Origin: Bacteroidales bacterium
Lineage (GTDB): Bacteria; Bacteroidota; Bacteroidia; Bacteroidales; VadinHA17
Direction: 5' to 3'
Assembly (NCBI GenBank): GCA_003155705.1
Contig: PMEC01000156.1
Location: 20,159-29,282 of the forward strand
DNA length: 9,124 nucleotides
The translations under genes were made by a program, and so were the position numbers. Shown here in pieces: positions 1 through 7,011 of this stretch (position 1 is the stretch's first letter; every line of letters starts with the position of its first letter). The notes under the pieces are model-generated. The model was given only the letters and a program-made list of their open reading frames with translations, was not told the origin of the DNA and ran no database searches.

Positions 1-2105
1 GCTCCTCCCCATCCGTGACGGCCCTCCGGATAGAGCATGAACTGAAATGATTTTCCTTCGTCTTCAAGTCTGGAGATCAGATGTATTGAATTCTGGAAAT
101 GTACATTATCATCCATATCTCCATGATTTAAATAAAGCTTCCCTTTATAATTCTTTACGAATGTGAGGGTTGAGCCATCTTTATAGCCCTCAGGATTATC
201 CTGTGGAGTATCCATATAACGCTCTGTGTAGATATCATCATAAAGGCGCCAGTCGGTAACGGAAGATCCTGCAAAACCATGTGTCCAGTAATCTGCTCCT
301 TTAGTGAGAGCTAAACATGTCATATAGCCACCGTATGAGGTTCCGGTAATACCCATTTTATCAGGATCAACGAACGGTCTGGTACGCAGCCATTTCACCG
401 CATCGGCATAATCGGATATCTCCCATTTTCCAAGACATCGATAAATATAATCGAGCCCATTTTTACCAAACTGACCGGATCCTCTGTGGTCAACCGTAAA
501 TGTAATGATCCCATTTTGTGCATACCATGACGCCATATTCCCCTGCCATCTGTTATAAACAATTTTTGAATCCGGTCCTCCGTAAATTGTAAACACGACC
601 GGATATTTCTTATTCGGATCAAAATTTAATGGATACGTGATAATAGCCGGCATATTAAAAAGATCATCTGAAGTCATTATTTTCACAAATTCTGCTTTTG
701 AATTCTTGGCAGGATCGAAAGTGGGTTGTTCAACCTTATAGATCTCTTTTATAACCTTCGCTTTTTTGTCATATGCAATTATTGAACCGGGAGAAGTAAT
801 GCTACTCCAGGTATCAATATAGTAGCTTCCTTTTGGTGAAACAGTTACGTTATGTGAGCCAGGTCCTTTTGAGATCTGAAGCAGATTCTTTCCGTCTAGA
901 CCAACACTGAAAAAATGGTTGTCAGTCGATTCGGGACCGGTTCCTGTAAAATAAACGATTTTTGCATCTTCATCAACTCTAGAAATACTATATACTCTCC
1001 AGCTCTCATTTGTAAGCTGAGCGATCATCTTTCCATCCCACCCATAATAGTAAAGATTCTCCCAGTCGTTTTTGCAGCTTCTGAGGATAAATCCAGTGCC
1101 ATTCTTCATCACATAGATATCCTCGAAAAATTCAACCCATGTTTTTCTTGATTCCGAGTAGATCTGTGTATAATCTCCTGCCGAAGGGTCGGCCAGAATA
1201 ATTCTAATATCATTCTGATCGCGGTTAAGCACCTGAACAGCAAGCTTTTTGCTATCTGGTGTCCAGAAGGGCCAGGCAATATATTGATCAACATTATAAT
1301 CGGTTTTAACCCATGTAGTCTTTGCAGTAGCTATATCAGCAATGCCCATTTTCACTTTAGGATTCGGATCTCCTGGTTTCGGGTAGGGAGTTACTTCCAG
1401 GAGACCATGGATGCCGTCGGCCTCATCAAGACGGTTAAGAGTGAAAACAGGAACCTGTGTCTCATCGGTTCTCAGGTAAGCAATTTTATTCCCATCCGGA
1501 GAGAACCAGAATGCTGCATAGTGGCTTACTCTTTCGAGAATTTCTTCCATGTAAACCCATGATGAATAACCATTGTAAACTTTATCTGAAGCATCGTTTG
1601 TAAGACGTATTTCCTTGTCGCTTACAAGGTCATAAACATAAAGGTCCTTATTTTTAGTATAGGCAATTTTCTTTCCATCCGACGAAAATCTAGTATTCAC
1701 CTCAGGCACTTTATCAAAAGTGAGTCGCTTTAAGTCTTTGTCACCGATTTTGAAATAATAAAGATCATTTTCTTTCACAAAAATGACACTTTTCATATCC
1801 TGACTGATAATGTCTAAAAATCCTAGATTAGTACCTTTAGGCAAAGATTCGCTTAACAAATCCCTTTCAGATTTTGGAGCTGTATATGCAACTCCTTTCC
1901 CTGTTTTAATGTCAACATTCAGAGTAAGAGGTTTCTTTTCAGCATCCAATGTCTGAAAAATATAGTGTGAGTCATCAGTCCATCCGGTAACTCTGACCGG
2001 ATTACCACCTCCACGCTGTCCAAACTGTGCCTGCAGCTGATTTTCAAACAGAGAAAAATATAATAACAGACAAACAAGAATTGGAAAAAAAATGACTCTT
2101 TTCAT
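1..2105 (-). CDS. Secreted S9-family serine peptidase, dipeptidyl-peptidase IV-like (3' end outside window)
   Basis: Probably removes X-Pro (or X-Ala) dipeptides from peptide N-termini in the periplasm or at the cell surface. The open frame runs without a stop for 701 codons and continues past the left edge. It starts with a signal peptide (MKR, then a hydrophobic stretch to about residue 22, likely cleavage after A26 in LQAQ). A beta-propeller region with repeated 'SPDG/SDGKKIAY' blades follows (about 40-480), then an alpha/beta-hydrolase domain. The catalytic triad is visible: Ser590 in GTSYGGYM, Asp665 in GDMDDNVHF and His697 in EGRHGWGG. YGGPDS resembles the oxyanion-hole tyrosine motif. 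WVYMEEIL (Glu187-Glu188) matches the double-Glu motif that grips the substrate N-terminus in DPP-IV. Homologues are usually about 720-740 residues, so perhaps 20-40 are missing. It is divergent from the hydrogenase operon and has no obvious functional link to it. Family assignment is firm; exact specificity is inferred. Confidence 0.93.
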   Translation of the reverse strand, partial: MKRVIFFPILVCLLLYFSLFENQLQAQFGQRGGGNPVRVTGWTDDSHYIFQTLDAEKKPLTLNVDIKTGKGVAYTAPKSERDLLSESLPKGTNLGFLDIISQDMKSVIFVKENDLYYFKIGDKDLKRLTFDKVPEVNTRFSSDGKKIAYTKNKDLYVYDLVSDKEIRLTNDASDKVYNGYSSWVYMEEILERVSHYAAFWFSPDGNKIAYLRTDETQVPVFTLNRLDEADGIHGLLEVTPYPKPGDPNPKVKMGIADIATAKTTWVKTDYNVDQYIAWPFWTPDSKKLAVQVLNRDQNDIRIILADPSAGDYTQIYSESRKTWVEFFEDIYVMKNGTGFILRSCKNDWENLYYYGWDGKMIAQLTNESWRVYSISRVDEDAKIVYFTGTGPESTDNHFFSVGLDGKNLLQISKGPGSHNVTVSPKGSYYIDTWSSITSPGSIIAYDKKAKVIKEIYKVEQPTFDPAKNSKAEFVKIMTSDDLFNMPAIITYPLNFDPNKKYPVVFTIYGGPDSKIVYNRWQGNMASWYAQNGIITFTVDHRGSGQFGKNGLDYIYRCLGKWEISDYADAVKWLRTRPFVDPDKMGITGTSYGGYMTCLALTKGADYWTHGFAGSSVTDWRLYDDIYTERYMDTPQDNPEGYKDGSTLTFVKNYKGKLYLNHGDMDDNVHFQNSIHLISRLEDEGKSFQFMLYPEGRHGWGG

Positions 2106-2334
2106 AAGTATAAAATTAGGACTATAATTATTGTTGTTTAAGAAAACAAAAATAATCAAATCCATTTATCATTTACATAAGTTATTGCAAAACACTAAAG
2201 ATATCAAATCCTCACAAACAAGAATAACTTGGATAGTGCGACGGAATAGTGCGGTAAAAACCTAGCTTTTTAAACTACCAATTTGTAATATTAAATGATC
2301 CTCTTAAAAGTATTATTTAGAAGAAATATAAATT

Positions 2335-2370
2335 ATTGTTATTTTATTAACATTGTTATTTTATTAACAG
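2335..2370. promoter_or_regulatory. Tandem palindromic operator, Rex-like or CRP/FNR-like, two perfect 17-bp copies
   Basis: ATTGTTATTTTATTAAC occurs twice back to back (2335-2351 and 2352-2368). Each copy, with the next base, is a dyad TGTTA-N6-TAACA (2337-2352 and 2354-2369). Against the Rex consensus known from Clostridia and relatives, TTGTTAA-N4-TTAACAA, both copies match 12 of the 14 specified positions. The same N6 spacing also suits CRP/FNR-family regulators. The second dyad covers the putative -33 region of the operon promoter, an arrangement expected for repression. Sequence structure is certain; the cognate regulator is inferred. Confidence 0.6.
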
Positions 2371-2386
2371 ATAAATATTATATTTG
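2353..2386 (+). promoter_or_regulatory. Candidate Bacteroidota sigma-A promoter for the hydrogenase operon
   Basis: TATATTTG at 2379-2386 matches the Bacteroidota -7 consensus TAnnTTTG exactly. A TTG at 2353-2355 can serve as the -33 element, with 23 bp between them, at the long end of the accepted range. Transcription would start near 2392, giving a leader of roughly 65 nt before the ATG at 2459. The second operator dyad lies between and over these elements. No Shine-Dalgarno sequence precedes the first gene. Confidence 0.5.
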
Positions 2387-2458
2387 CATCGAAGTTCGTT
2401 TTTAAAAATTATTAAAATTTTTCATAAAAACTAATATATATTTGAAATTCAGATAAAT

Positions 2459-2851
2459 ATGAAACAAATTAGAACACTTGCAGATCTAATAAAAATTAAA
2501 GATGAGTATCTGTCAAAGTCAAAAGAATCAGAAAAAAAAGATGCTCCTGGTGGGAAGGTCCGGATCAGGGTTCACATGGGAACAAGCGGAATTGCTTCCG
2601 GAGCCCGTGCGATACATGATTTTCTTACAATTGAACTTGAAAAACGGAATATCGATGCTATCGTAATCAAAACCGGAGATATGGGTTATTGTTTTGCCGA
2701 ACCAACAATTGAAGTTACCCTTCCTGGTGAAGAACCTGTTATATTCGGAAATGTCGATAAACTGCGAGCGGATGAGATTATTGAGAAGTTTATAAAGAAC
2801 GGGGAATATGTTGAAGGTATATTACCTGTAAACTACCAGATAATAAACTAA
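2459..2851 (+). CDS. hndB: HndB-like hydrogenase subunit with thioredoxin-like ferredoxin fold, cluster cysteines mostly lost
   Basis: First gene of the hydrogenase operon (130 aa). A charged, helical N-terminus (1-30) is followed by a thioredoxin-like ferredoxin domain. The segments 'VRIRVHMGTSGIASGAR' (34-50), 'VIKTGDMGYCFAEPTIEV' (69-86) and 'EPVIFGNVDKLRADEIIEKFI' (92-112) follow the HndB pattern closely. As I recall the family, these loops normally read GTCGIA and TGCxGxC; here Cys is replaced by Ser43 and Asp74, and only Cys78 remains in the whole protein. It therefore should not hold a normal [2Fe-2S] cluster and may be structural or regulatory. In Desulfovibrio, HndB is a subunit of the NADP-reducing hydrogenase HndABCD. 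The next gene begins 19 nt (or 4 nt) downstream, implying co-transcription. The ATG at 2459 is the only sensible start. Family assignment is good; function here is uncertain. Confidence 0.85.
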   Translation: MKQIRTLADLIKIKDEYLSKSKESEKKDAPGGKVRIRVHMGTSGIASGARAIHDFLTIELEKRNIDAIVIKTGDMGYCFAEPTIEVTLPGEEPVIFGNVDKLRADEIIEKFIKNGEYVEGILPVNYQIIN

Positions 2852-2857
2852 TTAAAT

Positions 2858-2863
2858 GGAGGA
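2858..2863 (+). promoter_or_regulatory. Strong Shine-Dalgarno sequence deciding the hydB start
   Basis: GGAGGA lies 7 nt before the ATG at 2871 and 7 nt after the stop of the preceding gene. It overlaps an upstream in-frame ATG (2856) that has no ribosome binding site of its own, so 2871 is the better start. Such a clear site stands out because the other genes here lack one. Confidence 0.6.
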
Positions 2864-2870
2864 AATTAAA

Positions 2871-4664
2871 ATGGTAAAATACAGGAAACAGATACTTGTT
2901 TGCAGTGGTGCTGGATGCGATTCCAGGCATAGTGAGGAAATCCTCGATAACCTTAAGCTTGAACTTGAGGCTTTGGCGCTTGAAAATGATATTCAGGTAA
3001 TTAAAACAGGTTGTTTTGGACTTTGTGGACTTGGTCCAGTCGTTAAAATAATGCCTGATGATATCATTTATACAAAAGTAACTCCCGAAGATGCTGTTGA
3101 AATAATTTCAGAACATATTGTAAAAGGGAAAAAGATTGAAAGACTGGTTTATAAAGACCCGTTAACCCAAAAACTGGTATCAGCATCATCAGAAATGGCT
3201 TCATTTAAAAAGCAGCTCAGGATAGTGCTAAGGAATTGTGGAATTATCGACCCTGAGAGCATCGGGGAAGCTATTGCGAGAGATGCATATCTTGCTCTGG
3301 GAAAGGTACTTAAAGAAATGAAACCTGTTGATGTAATAAAACTTATCCAGGATTCAGGTCTTCGCGGTCGAGGCGGTGCAGGTTTTCCTACCGGTTTGAA
3401 ATGGAAACTGGCTTTTGAAAATAAATCTGATGAAAAATATGTTGTTTGTAATGCGGACGAAGGTGATCCAGGAGCTTTTATGGACAGATCTGTTCTGGAA
3501 GGAGATCCTCATTCAGTCCTTGAAGCTATGGCAATTTGCGGATACTGTATTGGTTCATCCAGGGGATTAATATATATCCGCGCTGAGTACCCCCTTGCAG
3601 TAGCCCGATTAATAACCGCAATTAAACAGGCCAGGGATATTGGACTTCTTGGAAATGATATATTTGGAAGTGGTTTCAATTTTGACATTGAAATAAAATA
3701 TGGTGCAGGCGCATTTGTTTGCGGCGAAGAGACTGCCCTTATCCACTCCATGGAAGGGTTGCGCGGTGAACCAACCGTAAAACCTCCTTTCCCTGTAGAA
3801 TCAGGATTCAGAGGTAAACCAACTAACGTAAATAATGTTGAAACTTTTGCGTGTATCTCCCCTATTATTCTGAAAGGAGCCTCATGGTTCAGCAGCATTG
3901 GAACCGAAAAATCAAAAGGTACAAAGGTTTTTGCCCTTGCAGGAAAAATAAATAATGTAGGTCTTATTGAGGTTCCAATGGGGACGACTCTGCGCGAGGT
4001 GATTTTTGAGATTGGAGGAGGAATACAATATGGTAAAAAATTTAAAGCAGTTCAGACCGGTGGTCCCTCAGGGGGCTGTCTGACTGAAAAACATCTTGAC
4101 ACACCGATCGATTTTGATAACCTTGTTGCTGCAGGCTCAATGATGGGATCAGGAGGTATGATAGTGATGGATGAAGATGACTGTATGGTCTCAATATCAA
4201 AGTACTACCTCGACTTTACGATGGATGAGTCGTGCGGAAAATGTTCACCATGCCGAATAGGGAACACACGCCTGCACGAACTTTTGGAGCATATCTGTAA
4301 AGGAAATGGTACTATGGCGGATCTCGACAGGTTAAGAAACATGAGTCTTGTTATCAAAGACACTGCTCTTTGTGGTCTGGGACAGAGCTCTCCAAATCCG
4401 GTTCTTTCGACGCTCGAAAACTTTATGGATGAATATGTAGCACATGTTGTTGACAAAAAATGTCCTGCCGGAAAATGCCGTGACCTGATGCAATATTTCA
4501 TAATTTCAGATAATTGTGTTGGTTGCACCGCCTGTGCAAGGGTGTGCCCTGTAAATGCAATTACAGGTGAGCGCAAAGAACCACATCTAATCAATCCTTC
4601 AATCTGCATTAAATGCGGTGCCTGCATCGAGAAATGCAAGTTTGATGCAATAATAATCAAGTAA
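2871..4664 (+). CDS. hydB: HydB/HndC: FMN- and NAD(H)-binding NuoF-like subunit of [FeFe] hydrogenase
   Basis: Flavin subunit that exchanges electrons between NAD(P)H and the hydrogenase iron-sulfur relay in the cytosol. From M1 at 2871 (597 aa) the domains are as follows. An N-terminal thioredoxin-like [2Fe-2S] domain has Cys11, 16, 48 and 52. The NuoF FMN/NADH domain has GRGGAGFPTGLKW (166-178), CNADEGDPGAF (193-203) and GAGAFVCGEETAL (278-290). An SLBB-like segment spans about 350-410. The NuoF [4Fe-4S] site has Cys455, 458, 461 and 501. A C-terminal two-[4Fe-4S] ferredoxin domain has Cys549/552/555/559 and Cys579/582/585/589. A linker motif, CPAGKC (531-536), follows His525 and is typical of hydrogenase-type HydB. 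The terminal ferredoxin extension and the next-door H-cluster subunit mark it as hydrogenase, not complex I. An upstream in-frame ATG at 2856 would add five residues, but GGAGGA sits correctly only for 2871. NADH rather than NADPH is inferred. Confidence 0.95.
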   Translation: MVKYRKQILVCSGAGCDSRHSEEILDNLKLELEALALENDIQVIKTGCFGLCGLGPVVKIMPDDIIYTKVTPEDAVEIISEHIVKGKKIERLVYKDPLTQKLVSASSEMASFKKQLRIVLRNCGIIDPESIGEAIARDAYLALGKVLKEMKPVDVIKLIQDSGLRGRGGAGFPTGLKWKLAFENKSDEKYVVCNADEGDPGAFMDRSVLEGDPHSVLEAMAICGYCIGSSRGLIYIRAEYPLAVARLITAIKQARDIGLLGNDIFGSGFNFDIEIKYGAGAFVCGEETALIHSMEGLRGEPTVKPPFPVESGFRGKPTNVNNVETFACISPIILKGASWFSSIGTEKSKGTKVFALAGKINNVGLIEVPMGTTLREVIFEIGGGIQYGKKFKAVQTGGPSGGCLTEKHLDTPIDFDNLVAAGSMMGSGGMIVMDEDDCMVSISKYYLDFTMDESCGKCSPCRIGNTRLHELLEHICKGNGTMADLDRLRNMSLVIKDTALCGLGQSSPNPVLSTLENFMDEYVAHVVDKKCPAGKCRDLMQYFIISDNCVGCTACARVCPVNAITGERKEPHLINPSICIKCGACIEKCKFDAIIIK

Positions 4665-4690
4665 TCAATGAAGTGCTGGAAATGGAAACA

Positions 4691-6460
4691 ATGAAACTTA
4701 CAATAGATAATAAAATAATTGAAGTGCCTAAGGGTACAACTCTATTTAAAGCTGCCAGGGAGTTGGGTATAGAAATTCCTACACTCTGTTACATGGAGCT
4801 GCATGATCTGAATATTGAAAATAAACCTGCCGGATGCCGCATTTGTGTTGTTGAAGTTCAGGGAAGACGTAACCTCGCTCCCTCCTGTGCTACAAACTGT
4901 GAGAATGGCATGGTGGTGAAAACACATTCTACCAGAGTTCTGAATGCAAGGAGGACAGTAATGGAATTTATCCTATCAGATCATCCTAAAGAATGCCTGA
5001 TATGTCCAAAATCCGGAAGCTGTGATCTGCAAAACATGGCTATCAGGCTTGGTATCAGAGAAATACCTGGTACAGAAATAGCTAAAATGTCGACCTACAG
5101 AAAGGATACATCTCCCTCAATTATCAGAGATCTTGACAAGTGCATAATGTGCCGCCGGTGCGAGACTATGTGTAATGATGTTCAGACCGTTGGAGCATTA
5201 TCCGCTATCAACAGAGGTTTTATGGCTGTTGTATCACCGGCTTTCGAGCAAAACCTGGAGCATTCAACCTGCACTTATTGCGGCCAGTGCGTTGCTGTTT
5301 GTCCTACAGGGGCACTCACTGAAGTTGACCATACACCTGATATACTCAGGGCCCTGGCAGATCCTACGAAAACAGTTATTGTTCAGACTGCCCCCGCTGT
5401 GCGGGCTGCCCTTGGTGAGGAATTCGGAATGGAACCAGGCACACTTGTAACAGGAAAAATGGTTGCGGCTTTAAGAGTTCTTGGGTTCAAATATGTTTTT
5501 GACACAGATTTTGCAGCCGACCTTACTATAATGGAAGAGGGCAGCGAATTCCTCGATCGTCTTTCTCGTCACCTGAAAGGAGACGAAAGCGCAAAATTGC
5601 CGATATTAACATCCTGTTGCCCGGGTTGGGTGAACTTCTTTGAATCATATTTCCCAGATCTTAAGGACATACCATCAACTGCAAAATCACCTCAGCAGAT
5701 GTTCGGGGCTATAGCAAAAACATATTTTGCCGAAAAAATCGGGATTGGTCGTAAGGATTTGGTTGTAGTTTCAATAATGCCTTGTCTCGCCAAGAAGTAT
5801 GAATGCCAGAGAGAGGAATTCTCAACAGATGGCAACCGGGATGTCGATTATTCTATATCAACCAGGGAATTGGCTGCCTTCATAAAACAGGCTAACATTG
5901 ATCTTAACAATCTTGAAAGTGAAGAATTTGATTCACCTATGGGAGAATCAACAGGAGCCGGTGTGATTTTCGGAAATACAGGCGGTGTTATCGAGGCTGC
6001 TGTACGTACAGCATATGAGCTCAACACAGGTAAGAAGCTTGAAAAAGTTGATTTTATGGAACTTCGGGGACTCGAAGGCGTCAGGGAAGCTACTATTGAT
6101 TTCAATGGTACTCCTATCAGAATAGGAATTGCACATGGCCTTGGGAATGCCAGAAAACTGCTTAATGATGTAAGAGCCGGCAAATCGAAATTCCATGCCA
6201 TAGAAATCATGGCTTGTCCCGGTGGTTGTATAGGTGGCGGAGGCCAGCCTCTTCACCATGGAAATTCTGATATAATAAAGGCCAGAGCTGCAGCAATATA
6301 CAGGGAAGACAAGAAAAAAATATTGAGAAAATCTCATGAAAATCCATTCATAATAAAACTTTATAAGGAATTTCTTGGAAAACCAAACAGCGAAAAAGCA
6401 CATCATCTGCTTCATACGCATTATTTTGATAAGAAGAAAAAATTCATTGTTAAACAATAG
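4691..6460 (+). CDS. hydA: HydA/HndD: catalytic [FeFe] hydrogenase subunit
   Basis: Makes or oxidises H2 at the H-cluster, receiving electrons from HydB. From M1 at 4691 (589 aa) it has, in order: a plant-type [2Fe-2S] domain (Cys33, 49, 52, 66); a His-ligated [4Fe-4S] (His98, Cys102, 105, 111); two [4Fe-4S] (Cys151/154/157/161 and Cys194/197/200/204); and the H-cluster domain with TSCCPGW (307-313), MPCLAKKYE (363-371) and EIMACPGGCIGGGGQP (505-520). H-cluster ligands are Cys310, 365, 509 and 513. Cys309, Glu283, Glu286 and Ser329 align with the proton path of Clostridium pasteurianum CpI. The C-terminus ends with the usual small-subunit helix (HHLLHTHY). The layout is that of group A3 trimeric or tetrameric NAD(H)-linked enzymes, many of them electron-bifurcating. 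Alternative in-frame starts are GTG 4673 and ATG 4682; 4691 gives the standard N-terminus MKLTIDNK. Maturases HydEFG are not in the window. Confidence 0.96.
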   Translation: MKLTIDNKIIEVPKGTTLFKAARELGIEIPTLCYMELHDLNIENKPAGCRICVVEVQGRRNLAPSCATNCENGMVVKTHSTRVLNARRTVMEFILSDHPKECLICPKSGSCDLQNMAIRLGIREIPGTEIAKMSTYRKDTSPSIIRDLDKCIMCRRCETMCNDVQTVGALSAINRGFMAVVSPAFEQNLEHSTCTYCGQCVAVCPTGALTEVDHTPDILRALADPTKTVIVQTAPAVRAALGEEFGMEPGTLVTGKMVAALRVLGFKYVFDTDFAADLTIMEEGSEFLDRLSRHLKGDESAKLPILTSCCPGWVNFFESYFPDLKDIPSTAKSPQQMFGAIAKTYFAEKIGIGRKDLVVVSIMPCLAKKYECQREEFSTDGNRDVDYSISTRELAAFIKQANIDLNNLESEEFDSPMGESTGAGVIFGNTGGVIEAAVRTAYELNTGKKLEKVDFMELRGLEGVREATIDFNGTPIRIGIAHGLGNARKLLNDVRAGKSKFHAIEIMACPGGCIGGGGQPLHHGNSDIIKARAAAIYREDKKKILRKSHENPFIIKLYKEFLGKPNSEKAHHLLHTHYFDKKKKFIVKQ

Positions 6461-6495
6461 TTTGTACCGGCTGGTCAACAATAAAATATAGAAAT

Positions 6496-6981
6496 ATGTC
6501 AAGTATTAAAATTGAACTAAGAGAGGAAGATGTCAAAAGAATAAAAGAGATCTGTGCATCGTTCCGTAATGACCCTCAGGAGTTGATAAACGTTTTACAT
6601 AGATGTCAGGAGCATTTCGGGTATCTGCCCGCTGAAGTGCAGGAGGTTGTTTCTGAAGAGCTTACTGTTCCGGTCGCAAAAATATATGGTGTTATAACAT
6701 TCTATTCTTTCTTCACAATGACACCTAAGGGAAAGCATCCCATAAGCATTTGTATGGGCACTGCCTGTTATGTCAGGGGTGCTGAAAAGGTGCTGGACGA
6801 GTTTAAAAGGGAACTTGGGCTTCAGGTCGGACAAACAACTAAGGATGGAAAGTTTTCTCTTTCAAGTTTACGGTGTGTTGGCGCTTGCGGCTTGGCTCCG
6901 GTTGTTCTTGTGGGTGATAAAACTTATGGAAGGGTCGCTCCTGACGATGTAAAGAATATACTTAAGGAATACGAACAGTAA
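6496..6981 (+). CDS. hydC: HydC/HndA: NuoE-like [2Fe-2S] subunit of [FeFe] hydrogenase
   Basis: Small electron-transfer subunit that docks on HydB (161 aa). A helical N-terminal region (about 1-75, with the NuoE-typical 'LINVLHRCQEHFGYLP' and 'VPVAKIYGVITFYSFF') is followed by a thioredoxin-like [2Fe-2S] domain. Its four ligands form the normal C-x4-C-x35-C-x3-C pattern: Cys86 and 91 in CMGTACYVRGA, and Cys127 and 131 in CVGACG. Length and motifs are typical for NuoE/HndA. It begins 35 nt after hydA and is the last gene before a strong terminator, so it belongs to the operon. Its position at the end is unusual, because hndA/hydC is the first gene in the Desulfovibrio and Thermotoga operons as I recall them. 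No Shine-Dalgarno sequence is evident. Confidence 0.95.
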   Translation: MSSIKIELREEDVKRIKEICASFRNDPQELINVLHRCQEHFGYLPAEVQEVVSEELTVPVAKIYGVITFYSFFTMTPKGKHPISICMGTACYVRGAEKVLDEFKRELGLQVGQTTKDGKFSLSSLRCVGACGLAPVVLVGDKTYGRVAPDDVKNILKEYEQ

Positions 6982-7011
6982 GATTATCCCTGATTTTGTT
7001 TTCAGGTTGAT

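Larger units (their letters stand above)
2106..2458. other. Divergent AT-rich intergenic regulatory region
   Basis: No coding sequence is apparent. The region separates the leftward peptidase gene from the rightward hydrogenase operon, so it must hold promoters for both. For the operon, a tandem palindromic repeat and a -7 box lie at 2335-2386. On the minus strand a lone TATTTTTG (2154 down to 2147) fits the Bacteroidota -7 consensus about 40 bp before the peptidase start, but no TTG/TTTG lies at the usual distance upstream, so it is weak. A short direct repeat (ATAGTGCG at 2233 and 2246) has no clear role. A second TATATTTG at 2437-2444 is too close to the 2459 start to be a likely promoter. 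Confidence 0.6.

Noticed and set aside
395..1562. Short open frames in both directions within the peptidase region, suggesting that it might be broken
   Set aside because: The peptidase frame checks as continuous at several points from 2105 down to position 3, with all catalytic residues in the same frame; no frameshift is needed.
2256..2280. AAAAA-cctagc-TTTTT as a terminator in the divergent region
   Set aside because: Only a five-base A-T stem, and both flanking genes read away from it.
2404..2422. AT-only hairpin AAAAATT-N5-AATTTTT in the leader of the operon, as a possible attenuator or riboswitch
   Set aside because: The stem is purely A-T and weak, there is no T run or conserved aptamer-like structure, and such repeats are frequent in DNA this AT-rich.
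2437..2444. Second TATATTTG as an alternative promoter for the operon
   Set aside because: The start of transcription would fall only about 10 nt before the ATG, and no TTG/TTTG lies at a suitable distance upstream.
5948..6502. Long open frame (184 codons) antisense to hydA, and similar antisense frames at 4205-4660, 3509-3898 and 5848-6210
   Set aside because: They lie opposite strongly conserved hydrogenase genes, show no recognisable motifs, and arise from the codon pattern of the sense strand.
2871..6981. Operon as part of respiratory complex I (nuoE/F/G)
   Set aside because: HydA carries all three H-cluster motifs, HydB has the C-terminal two-cluster ferredoxin extension, and no other nuo genes are present.
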